The notes under the pieces were generated by a model. The model saw nothing but the letters and a program-made list of their open reading frames with translations, ran no database searches and was not told where the DNA came from. DNA of 12,676 nt from an uncultured Mycoplasmatota bacterium (GTDB taxonomy: Bacteria > Bacillota_I > Bacilli_A > RF39 > UBA660): assembly GCA_946491675.1 (NCBI GenBank), contig CAMLYN010000023.1:1-12676 (forward strand). Reading direction: 5' to 3'. Of the stretch, positions 6,115 to 12,676 are shown one piece after another. Position numbers and translations under genes: made by a program. Each line of letters opens with the position of its first letter. Position 1 is the stretch's first letter.

Positions 6115-7632
6115 CTATATCATCTCCTCGTATATTTTTTTTAATTCTACTCTATCTATTTTTCCGTTAGCATTATAAGGCATTTTTGATAATTTTATAA
6201 TTTTATTTGGACGCATATATTTTAATAATTTTTTATCGGAATAATTTATGACATCATCATCATTTAATATTTGAGATTCATAAAATAATACTATAAATTT
6301 ATGAATTACATCATAAATACAAGCACAAATAGTTAATCCTTCTAAAGAATTTATATTTGTTTCAATTTCACCTAATTCAATGCGATATCCCATATGTTTT
6401 ATTTGAAAATCCTTACGTCCATAATACTCTATTTCTCCATATTTATTAATTTTTCCCAAATCACCAGTTTTATATACAATTTCAGGATAGTTTTTGTTCA
6501 AAGGATTTTGAACAAAAGATAAATTAGTTTTTTCAATGTTGTTATAATATCCATTACCAACAAATGAACCTCTTACAAATATTTCACCAATTTCATCAGA
6601 AGATACTTGTTTTCCATCATCAGTAATGAGCATAATTTCTAAATTGTCACAAGCTTTTCCTATTGGAAGCGTTTCATTATCTTTAAAATCACGATTTATT
6701 ATATAATAAGCACAAATGTCCGTTGTTTCAGTAGGTCCATACAAATTAGCATAAAACAAATTGGGTAAATATTTTCTCCATATATTTAATTGTGGCATTG
6801 GCATAACTTCACCAGCAAATAAAACTTTTTCTAAATACTCTGGTAAAATATAATCAAAAATTTTCGAGTTTGCTACTATACTAATAATGGAAGGAACCCA
6901 ATATATAGTATTTATCATATGTTCATTTAAATATTTAATTAAATTAACAGGAAAAGAAAAATTAATTTTTGGAATTATATTTAAAGTTGCTCCAAACATA
7001 ACAGTAGAATAAACATCAGATACAGACATACTAAAGTAAAATGGTGTCTGATTTCCAAAAATTGTTTTATCATTAATATTAAAAGTTATGCCAAACCATT
7101 TAACATAGTTTATAAGTGAGCGGTGTGTAATTACTGTTCCTTTAGGAATACCAGTTGAACCACTTGTGAATAAAATATAAGCTGGATCCGTATCAATTCT
7201 TTTTTTCTCAACTTTATCTAATTCCTTCTCATTTATATTTGTTATAGATAAACTGTCAATATTTAATTTTTGAATATTATAACTAGACAATTCGCTAATA
7301 TGTTTATTATCAGAAATTATTAATTTAGGATTTAAAGTATTAATTATTGTCGAAATTCTTTCTTGAGGTGAAGTAGTATCTAAAACGCAATAACAATTTC
7401 CACTATATAAAATACCAAACATTACTTCCAAGCATTGAATACTTTTGTCTATAAAAATTGCAATTGGTTCATTATATATTTCTTCTCCATTTTTTAAAAT
7501 ATTAGAGGCAATAATTTTAGAATCTTTGCAAAATTCGGAGTAACTTACTTTTTTATTACTTTCTTCAAAAATAGTTTTTTCTTTTAAAATTTTAGCATTT
7601 TCCTCTAAATAACTAACTATACTTTTCTTCAT
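6115..7632 (-). CDS. dltA: DltA-like adenylation enzyme, altered substrate pocket
   Basis: A 505-residue ANL-family enzyme, the length of DltA (about 504). It should adenylate a carboxylic substrate and load it on the DltC-like carrier. Motifs: P-loop LFTSGSTGIPKG (154-165), YGPTE (298-302), TGD (389-391), GRKDFQIK (405-412) and the C-terminal NANGKIDR with Lys491. The region NQTPFYFSMSVSDVY (194-208) aligns with the DltA NQAPFSFDLSVMDLY block, but the Asp that binds the substrate amino group is Ser201. The pocket Cys of the FCGEVLP block is Ala273 (FAGEVMP). It belongs to the amino-acid-adenylation group found beside AlgI-type MBOATs in Firmicutes. D-alanine is therefore not assured. The ATG at 7632 has AGGAAG upstream, 10 nt after tagD. 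Confidence 0.85.
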   Translation of the reverse strand: MKKSIVSYLEENAKILKEKTIFEESNKKVSYSEFCKDSKIIASNILKNGEEIYNEPIAIFIDKSIQCLEVMFGILYSGNCYCVLDTTSPQERISTIINTLNPKLIISDNKHISELSSYNIQKLNIDSLSITNINEKELDKVEKKRIDTDPAYILFTSGSTGIPKGTVITHRSLINYVKWFGITFNINDKTIFGNQTPFYFSMSVSDVYSTVMFGATLNIIPKINFSFPVNLIKYLNEHMINTIYWVPSIISIVANSKIFDYILPEYLEKVLFAGEVMPMPQLNIWRKYLPNLFYANLYGPTETTDICAYYIINRDFKDNETLPIGKACDNLEIMLITDDGKQVSSDEIGEIFVRGSFVGNGYYNNIEKTNLSFVQNPLNKNYPEIVYKTGDLGKINKYGEIEYYGRKDFQIKHMGYRIELGEIETNINSLEGLTICACIYDVIHKFIVLFYESQILNDDDVINYSDKKLLKYMRPNKIIKLSKMPYNANGKIDRVELKKIYEEMI

Positions 7633-7642
7633 AATTATCTTC

Positions 7643-8095
7643 CTACTTTCCTAAATTCGTTTCATCTTGTCCAGGAATTTGATCTATGCCATTAATAGGT
7701 TCTTGAAGTTTTAATTCCTCTTTTATTTTTGTAGTAGATATTCCTTCAGTTCTATCTAAATATACTACTTCACAATAATCAGTTAAATAATTGAATCTAT
7801 CACTACCTGCCCAATCACTTCCCATAACAACAACGTCTGCTTTATATTCTTTTACATCATTAATTTTTTGTTCCCAATTTTCTTCAGGTATAACTAAATC
7901 GACATATCTTATTGCTTCTAGCATTAATTTTCTAGTTTCATAATTATGGTATGCTTTTTTTCCTTTAATAGCGTTGAACTCATCAGTACTCAAAGCTACT
8001 ATTAAATAATCTCCTAATGCTTTTGCCCTCTTTAGTAATCTAATATGACCATAATGTAATAAATCAAATGTACCATATGTTAAAATTCTTTTCAT
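7643..8095 (-). CDS. tagD: Glycerol-3-phosphate cytidylyltransferase TagD
   Basis: A 150-residue cytidylyltransferase that makes CDP-glycerol from CTP and sn-glycerol-3-phosphate, the precursor for the TagB/TagF enzymes of this operon. Motifs: GTFDLLHYGH (8-17, with the HxGH signature at 14-17), then RTEGISTTKI (115-124), the conserved nucleotide-binding motif. A longer frame opens at 8131, but the start is placed at ATG 8095. This begins at the conserved MKRILTYGTFD, lies 1 nt after the stop of the upstream gene and is preceded by AAAGGA. The body matches the 129-132 residue family; a tail of about 20 extra residues (128-150, Pro/Gly/Asp-rich, ending NLGK) is additional. The call is firm. 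Confidence 0.95.
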   Translation of the reverse strand: MKRILTYGTFDLLHYGHIRLLKRAKALGDYLIVALSTDEFNAIKGKKAYHNYETRKLMLEAIRYVDLVIPEENWEQKINDVKEYKADVVVMGSDWAGSDRFNYLTDYCEVVYLDRTEGISTTKIKEELKLQEPINGIDQIPGQDETNLGK

Positions 8096-8096
8096 G

Positions 8097-10535
8097 TTAT
8101 CTTTTTCCTTTCTTTTTAAACAAATTTTCAAATTGATTTAGTGCAAACATATTGTAATCTTCATAATTTACATTAATCACTTTTATTTCATCATTTAAAA
8201 GTGATTTCATCCCTTTGTAAATACCCTCTTCTGAATTTTCAACCAAAGTTCCACCGTTTTTTTCCATAAATTTTTTAGGCCCATCAATATTTGTAGAAAT
8301 AATTGGTAAATTACATATATTTGCCTCAACTAATACAAGCCCAAACCCCTCATAAAATGATGATAATACAAAATAATTACAACGATTTAAAATTGCGTAT
8401 GGATTTTTTACATTATAAATAGTAACAATATTGTTTTTACATTCTAATTTAGAAATATAATCAACAATTTGTTCATAAAGTTCTCCTCTTCCACCCATAA
8501 TTATCAAATAAATTGAATTATCTTCTTTCCATAAACGTTCAAAACATTTTATTAATCTAAATTGTCCTTTTTCAGGTGAAAATCTACCTACATTAATAAA
8601 TTTTTTTGATTTGCTATTTAGTATTTTATTTAATTTTGCAAAAGAAACATTCATTGTTGTACTATTTTCAATTTTGACTGGTAAATTCTTTTTCTTATTA
8701 ATTATATCATAATTAATAAGATTATTAACAATCATAATTTTATTTTTATTTTTTCTTTTCATAAAATAACATGTTGAATCTAATAAATCTTCTGTTACGA
8801 TAGCGATTTTGTCATAATTATTATAAGCATATTTTAAAACATCTTTTCTTTGATTTTTTCTAGTTTCAATTTCTTTTTTCATATCACTATGCACATATAT
8901 TACTCGATTACAATCAAAACAAGATAATAATAATATTTTTTTATAGGCGTATCCAGAAAACTGAATAACTGTATCAAATTTTGATTCTCCTAAAATCCTC
9001 TTAATTTCTGTTTTAAAGTGTTTTCTAAACATTTTCATAAAAACAAAAGTGGAAATTAATTTATGTCGATAAAACAAATTAATTATTTTATTTAATAAAC
9101 TTAAATTCATTTGGCCCTTTATTGTAATGTAATCAACATATTTTGAAAGATCATACAATTCATTTTGATAGCGCTGAACTGATTTAGAATCCAAAAGAAG
9201 GTAATAATTACGTTTGGTCCTATCAACTGAAGATAATAAATTTTTTAAAGAAGCTGTAACTCCATTCGGAGCTAAATTTCCAGGATATATTAAAACATTT
9301 TCTTTTTTATTCGATTTTAATTTATCAATTTTAAGATTATTTTGCTTATTCAAGATAATTCTTTCACAAATTTTTTTTGTTACATTAATGCTGTCATACT
9401 TACAAAAAATCTTTTTAAATTCGTCATAATTATAATCATTGTCACAATTTATTTCATTTATTAAATCTTTAATATTATATACTATTGAAAATGGTAATTC
9501 TTCTAGCATCATATATAAACCACGATCACTTAGGTATTCATTCTTGTCATATGTAAACAAAATTATTTTACGATTTGTATTGGCAAAATCAAAGAAAACA
9601 CTTGAATAATCCGTAATCAATAAATCTGCAGCATTTAAAAATTCATAAGTTTCGTAATCACTTGGAAATGGTTTTATTTTTCTAAATTTATTATAATTTA
9701 CTTTTGATTTTTCTATGGGATGTAAATTTACATACAAAATTTGATTTGAATTTAATTTTTTATCTAATTTTTGTAATATATAATTAATATCTTGAGCATT
9801 ATTTTTTTGGTTTTGGACAGTACCTCTCCAAGTTGGCATATATGCTATAACTTGCTTTCCTTCTAAATTAAGATTTTTTCTAATGCTTATCCTTTGTTCA
9901 TCATCAAAAAATACACTATTTCTTGGATAACCACTCATCATTATGTTTATATTACATTTTAAATTTCCAATCATATAATCTTCTATTATATGATCTCTAG
10001 TATATTCATTTGGATAAAGTAAATAATCAGACATTAAAAAGTTTTTTTGCGTATTTCCTATATTATGCATATCATTTTTAATATTTTTACCTAAACTTTT
10101 TAATGGTGTTCCATGCCATGTATTTAAATAAATTTGATCTTCTTTTTTTATAAAAAAAGGTAAAAAGGTGTTATCATTAATTAGAAATTTTGCTTTAGAT
10201 ATAATTTTAAAATATTCTTTTGTGTTTAATTCAACAAAATTAACATTTTTTATTCCTTTACAGTATAAGAATTTTTTTATTTTTTCTTTATTTTCTTTTA
10301 AAACTGTTAAATATAATTTATAAGAAATATATTCTTCATTTGTACTTAATTCTTTTAGAATATAATAAATATTTCCATTAACTTCTCTTCCTTGCTGTGA
10401 TTCTAATAATATAACACTATTGTCTATTTTTAAATGATAATAATAATTTATATATTTCCATTTTGCAAAATTTGATTTATTAATTTTTTTTATATTTTTT
10501 TTAATTTTCTTTAAAATTTTTATTATTTTTCTCAT
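8097..10535 (-). CDS. Fused TagF-type glycerophosphotransferase and GT4 glycosyltransferase
   Basis: An 812-residue two-domain protein. Residues about 40-395 are a CDP-glycerol:polyglycerolphosphate glycerophosphotransferase domain: NTWHGTPLKSLG (139-149, His141), YMPTWRG (232-238), NLHP (270-273, His272) and LLITDYSSVFFDFAN (305-319). A Lys-rich linker (about 396-411) leads to a GT-B fold GT4 domain: LIYPGNLAPNGVTASLKNLL (415-434, nucleotide-sugar GT N-terminal motif), NVGRFSPEKG (648-657) and SSFYEGFGLVLVEA (725-738) with the E-x7-E pair Glu729/Glu737. The N-terminal 20 residues are very basic, fitting a membrane-surface protein. It probably adds glycerol-phosphate and sugar to the same chain, either as an alternating backbone or as glycosylated polyglycerolphosphate. 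The ATG at 10535 is backed by TGGAGGT and overlaps the upstream gene by 35 nt. Confidence 0.88.
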   Translation of the reverse strand: MRKIIKILKKIKKNIKKINKSNFAKWKYINYYYHLKIDNSVILLESQQGREVNGNIYYILKELSTNEEYISYKLYLTVLKENKEKIKKFLYCKGIKNVNFVELNTKEYFKIISKAKFLINDNTFLPFFIKKEDQIYLNTWHGTPLKSLGKNIKNDMHNIGNTQKNFLMSDYLLYPNEYTRDHIIEDYMIGNLKCNINIMMSGYPRNSVFFDDEQRISIRKNLNLEGKQVIAYMPTWRGTVQNQKNNAQDINYILQKLDKKLNSNQILYVNLHPIEKSKVNYNKFRKIKPFPSDYETYEFLNAADLLITDYSSVFFDFANTNRKIILFTYDKNEYLSDRGLYMMLEELPFSIVYNIKDLINEINCDNDYNYDEFKKIFCKYDSINVTKKICERIILNKQNNLKIDKLKSNKKENVLIYPGNLAPNGVTASLKNLLSSVDRTKRNYYLLLDSKSVQRYQNELYDLSKYVDYITIKGQMNLSLLNKIINLFYRHKLISTFVFMKMFRKHFKTEIKRILGESKFDTVIQFSGYAYKKILLLSCFDCNRVIYVHSDMKKEIETRKNQRKDVLKYAYNNYDKIAIVTEDLLDSTCYFMKRKNKNKIMIVNNLINYDIINKKKNLPVKIENSTTMNVSFAKLNKILNSKSKKFINVGRFSPEKGQFRLIKCFERLWKEDNSIYLIIMGGRGELYEQIVDYISKLECKNNIVTIYNVKNPYAILNRCNYFVLSSFYEGFGLVLVEANICNLPIISTNIDGPKKFMEKNGGTLVENSEEGIYKGMKSLLNDEIKVINVNYEDYNMFALNQFENLFKKKGKR
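8106..8111 (-). promoter_or_regulatory. Shine-Dalgarno supporting the tagD start at 8095
   Basis: AAAGGA sits 10 nt upstream of the ATG at 8095, inside the 3' end of the TagF-GT4 gene. It supports this start over the in-frame ATG at 8131, which would add 12 residues before the conserved N-terminus. Confidence 0.6.
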
Positions 10536-11769
10536 AAAATATAACCTCCACTACCCTTTTAGCTGAATTTCCATCATCTAAATAATTAAATTTTTGATTG
10601 AATTTAATATATTTATCATTATATATTTTATCATATTTATCTATATTTTTTATTTCTTTTATTAAATCTTTCTCATTCTTAACAATTGGTCCTGGCAATA
10701 TTTTTAAATCAATATAAAAATCTCTTAACTTATTTTTATATTCATCTAAGTCATACATATAAAATATTATCGGTCTTTTTAAATTAGCATAATCAAAAAA
10801 CACACTTGAATAATCTGTTATTAATAAATCTGAAATTATATATAATTCATTAATATCATCATAATCTGAAACATCATAAATAAAGTTTTTATATTTTTTA
10901 AAGTCAAAAGAATCCGATATAAAATAATGTGTTCTAAATAATATAACATAATCCTTACTTAACTCTTTTTCTAAATTGTCAAAATCAAGTTCTAAATTAT
11001 ACGTATATCCTACTCCTGACGTATGTTGATTGTCTCTAAATGTTGGTGCATATAAAATAACTTTTTTATTTTTAGGTATTTTTAAATTGCTTTTGATTTG
11101 CTTAATATCATTAGACTTAAATCTAAACAAATAATCATTTCTTGGATATCCCTTTTCAATAATAATATTTTCTTTGCCAAGAGTTTTTAAATTAAATGCT
11201 GAAGTAAATTTTTCGGTACAAAATTTAGATGGAGAAATAAAATAGTCAAACTTAACAGCATCTAAATCATTTCTTTTTCTAATTTCTTTAACTGTGTTTA
11301 AGACAGAACCATCAACAGTGATATCATATCTTAATTTTTTTAAAGGTGTTCCGTGCCAACATTGTACATATATTTGGTCTTTTTTCTTTTTTATCGAAAC
11401 ATCAATCAATGAATTTACTATCCAATATTTAGAAGATGACAAATATTTGTAATAATCTTTGCTGTTATGTTTTACTAATATTGTTTTTTTATCAAAAAAG
11501 TGTTTATGACTATCAACATCTTTAAATGCCCAAACGAATTTATAATCTTTATATTTTTTATTATTTATCATATATTCATATATAGCTTTGGGACTACAAG
11601 CATAATTTTTTCCACCATACGCTTCAAAAAATATAGTTTTATCATCTACTTTATATTTATAATAATAAAATAAATATTTAATTTCATTTGTAAAATATAA
11701 CATTTTACGAACAACTTTACGAAAAACAAGATTCTTTTTAGCCAAATCAATTATTTTCTTTTTTAACAT
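10501..11769 (-). CDS. tagF: TagF-like CDP-glycerol glycerophosphotransferase (polymerase type)
   Basis: A 422-residue enzyme of the CDP-glycerol:poly(glycerophosphate) glycerophosphotransferase family, which adds glycerol-phosphate units to a lipid-linked teichoic acid chain at the inner membrane face. Motifs: FFEAYGGKNYACSPKAIYEYM (47-67), QCWHGTPLKKL (136-146, His139 the expected catalytic base), LYAPTFRDN (239-247), FRTHY (278-282, His281) and LLITDYSSVFFDYANLKRP (315-333). The basic amphipathic N-terminus (1-40) fits peripheral membrane binding. The length suits a single catalytic domain rather than the long TagF of Bacillus subtilis. The ATG at 11769 has GGAGTGAT upstream and lies 6 nt after the tagB-like stop. 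Whether it is the main polymerase or a second primer cannot be decided from sequence. Confidence 0.88.
   Translation of the reverse strand: MLKKKIIDLAKKNLVFRKVVRKMLYFTNEIKYLFYYYKYKVDDKTIFFEAYGGKNYACSPKAIYEYMINNKKYKDYKFVWAFKDVDSHKHFFDKKTILVKHNSKDYYKYLSSSKYWIVNSLIDVSIKKKKDQIYVQCWHGTPLKKLRYDITVDGSVLNTVKEIRKRNDLDAVKFDYFISPSKFCTEKFTSAFNLKTLGKENIIIEKGYPRNDYLFRFKSNDIKQIKSNLKIPKNKKVILYAPTFRDNQHTSGVGYTYNLELDFDNLEKELSKDYVILFRTHYFISDSFDFKKYKNFIYDVSDYDDINELYIISDLLITDYSSVFFDYANLKRPIIFYMYDLDEYKNKLRDFYIDLKILPGPIVKNEKDLIKEIKNIDKYDKIYNDKYIKFNQKFNYLDDGNSAKRVVEVIFYEKNNKNFKEN
10544..10550 (-). promoter_or_regulatory. Shine-Dalgarno fixing the TagF-GT4 start
   Basis: TGGAGGT lies 8 nt before the ATG at 10535, inside the coding end of the upstream tagF gene. 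It is among the strongest ribosome sites in the window and supports a real 35-nt gene overlap. Confidence 0.8.
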
Positions 11770-11775
11770 ATTGCA

Positions 11776-12676
11776 TCACTCCATTTTGTCAACAATAAAT
11801 TTAACTAACTTTTTAGTATAATTGCCAAAGTCTTTATCTAAATATTTTTCTTTAAATTTCAATACCACATTAATATTGTATTTTTCTTTATTTATAACGT
11901 TTATAATGCTTTTTATATCATTACTAGCATACTTGCCAAATTCTTTAAACAAATCGATATTTAAACCATTATTAGTAACATATTCATCATAATCATATAA
12001 ATATAAGAATATTGGAATGTCTAAGCTAGCTGCTTCTAGACTTATAGCTGAGTAATCAGTAATAACATAATCAGCTATACTTAATAATTCTAATGCTGAA
12101 TATTTTGAACAAGTAAACACGTGTTTATTATTTAATGATATCTTTGTTGCCGGATGTACTTTTATTATTAAATTAAATTTTTTATAGTCAATATTTGCTA
12201 TCAATTCATCTATTTTAATTTTTGAATTTCTTCTAAATGTTGGAACATATAAAATGTTTTTTTTCTTTTTTAATTTGGGATAATGATTTTTTATTTTATT
12301 TTTTAATATTTTTCTATTTTTTAAAAGATAGTCAATTCTTGGCAACCCATTAATAATAAAGCTATCTTTTGGATAATTAAAAGCTTTAGAAAAAGGTTCA
12401 ATCATAGCTTCCGAACCAGATAAAATATAGCTATAGTTACTATGCATTTTCATCATTTTAGCTACTTTCTCGTTACGCCCATCATTTTTCGTTAAAGTTT
12501 GATATCCAAATTGTTTAATAGCCGCCATAGCGTGCCATATTTGAATTACTATTAAACTTTTTTTATGATTAAGTATGCAAACTGGTATACAATAAGAATC
12601 AATTATACAAACTTTAGATGTTGCTAAATGATACATTTGCTTATATAAATTAAAATAATATTTTATATAATTAACA
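11776..12676 (-). CDS. tagB: TagB-like CDP-glycerol glycerophosphotransferase, 5' end outside window
   Basis: The 3' part of another glycerophosphotransferase. An ATG occurs at 12636, but the frame stays open through 13 more codons to the window edge and reads like protein (NYIKYYFNLYKQ). The true start is therefore outside, with perhaps 80-100 residues missing. Motifs, numbered from that internal Met: YHLATSKVCIIDSYCIP (2-18), IQIWHAMAAIKQFGYQ (31-46, His35), VPTFRRN (131-137), KVHP (159-162, His161) and YVITDYSAISLEAA (190-203). The WHAxxAxKxFG form rather than WHGTPLK is typical of the TagB-type primase that adds the first glycerol-phosphate to the linkage unit, so TagB is the preferred but not certain name. 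It is the most upstream operon gene visible; the promoter must lie to the right. Confidence 0.82.
   Translation of the reverse strand, partial: VNYIKYYFNLYKQMYHLATSKVCIIDSYCIPVCILNHKKSLIVIQIWHAMAAIKQFGYQTLTKNDGRNEKVAKMMKMHSNYSYILSGSEAMIEPFSKAFNYPKDSFIINGLPRIDYLLKNRKILKNKIKNHYPKLKKKKNILYVPTFRRNSKIKIDELIANIDYKKFNLIIKVHPATKISLNNKHVFTCSKYSALELLSIADYVITDYSAISLEAASLDIPIFLYLYDYDEYVTNNGLNIDLFKEFGKYASNDIKSIINVINKEKYNINVVLKFKEKYLDKDFGNYTKKLVKFIVDKME

Noticed and set aside
8096..8131. Alternative upstream start for tagD at 8131
   Set aside because: It adds 12 residues before the conserved MKRILTYGTFD and overlaps the upstream gene; ATG 8095 has a ribosome site and sits 1 nt after the upstream stop.
9214..9429. 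Plus-strand 71-codon open frame
   Set aside because: It lies wholly inside the TagF-GT4 gene on the other strand, resembles no family I know and is expected by chance antisense to a long AT-rich gene.
9584..10832. Near-repeat of 45 nt (9584-9628 and 10788-10832, 39 of 45 identical by eye)
   Set aside because: Both copies encode the conserved DLLITDYSSVFFD motif of TagF-type domains, so the likeness is explained by protein homology rather than a DNA element.
12636..12636. ATG at 12636 as the true start of the tagB-like gene
   Set aside because: The frame is open to the window edge with protein-like residues, there is no ribosome site before this ATG, and the family has a further N-terminal part.
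1..12676. Mollicutes-type code (TGA as Trp), suggested by the extreme AT content
   Set aside because: Conserved Trp in WHGTP, WRRWH and other motifs are TGG, and several genes end properly at TGA.
1..12676. CRISPR array, tRNA/rRNA genes, insertion sequences, defence genes
   Set aside because: No regularly spaced repeats, no RNA gene signatures and no transposase or inverted-repeat ends seen; almost every base is within the teichoic acid genes.

Overview
The window comes from a very AT-rich bacterium (about a quarter G+C by eye). It uses the standard bacterial code: TGG encodes Trp in the conserved motifs, and TGA ends the tagG, SGNH and tagB-like genes. Clear Shine-Dalgarno sites and wall teichoic acid (WTA) genes point to a Gram-positive low-GC Firmicute, for example gut Bacilli/Erysipelotrichia-like or Clostridia-like. 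I cannot place it more precisely.

Layout: one long, tightly packed operon runs right to left on the minus strand from beyond the right edge to about position 396. It meets the 3' end of a plus-strand tagO-like gene (1-379) at a shared hairpin terminator. In transcription order the operon holds: a tagB-like glycerophosphotransferase (5' end outside the window); a tagF-like polymerase; a TagF domain fused to a GT4 glycosyltransferase; tagD (CDP-glycerol synthesis); a dltA-like adenylation enzyme; a dltC-like carrier; an AlgI-type MBOAT acyltransferase; a membrane-anchored SGNH protein in the place of DltD; an Sfp-type phosphopantetheinyl transferase; the ABC exporter tagG/tagH; and an acyltransferase-3 family membrane protein. 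Gaps are -35 to +34 nt, so there is no gene-free stretch over 300 bases and no visible internal promoter.

How the parts fit: TagO starts the lipid-linked chain. TagD makes CDP-glycerol. The TagB/TagF-like enzymes prime and extend a glycerol-phosphate polymer, and the GT4 domain probably adds sugar in or on the chain. TagGH exports the polymer. The DltA/DltC/MBOAT/SGNH group, with its own PPTase, carries an activated acyl group across the membrane and onto the polymer. The last gene may add another acyl decoration.

Most notable points: (1) the TagH ATPase has an in-frame loss of about 40-50 residues that removes the Walker A P-loop while every other ATPase motif remains; (2) the Dlt-like module is non-canonical. 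The DltA-like enzyme has lost the Asp that normally holds the substrate amino group and the Cys of the D-alanine pocket. Its carrier lacks the Asp before the phosphopantetheine Ser. Its MBOAT is AlgI-like and carries a DltX-like terminal FIYxxF motif. The transferred group may therefore not be D-alanine.
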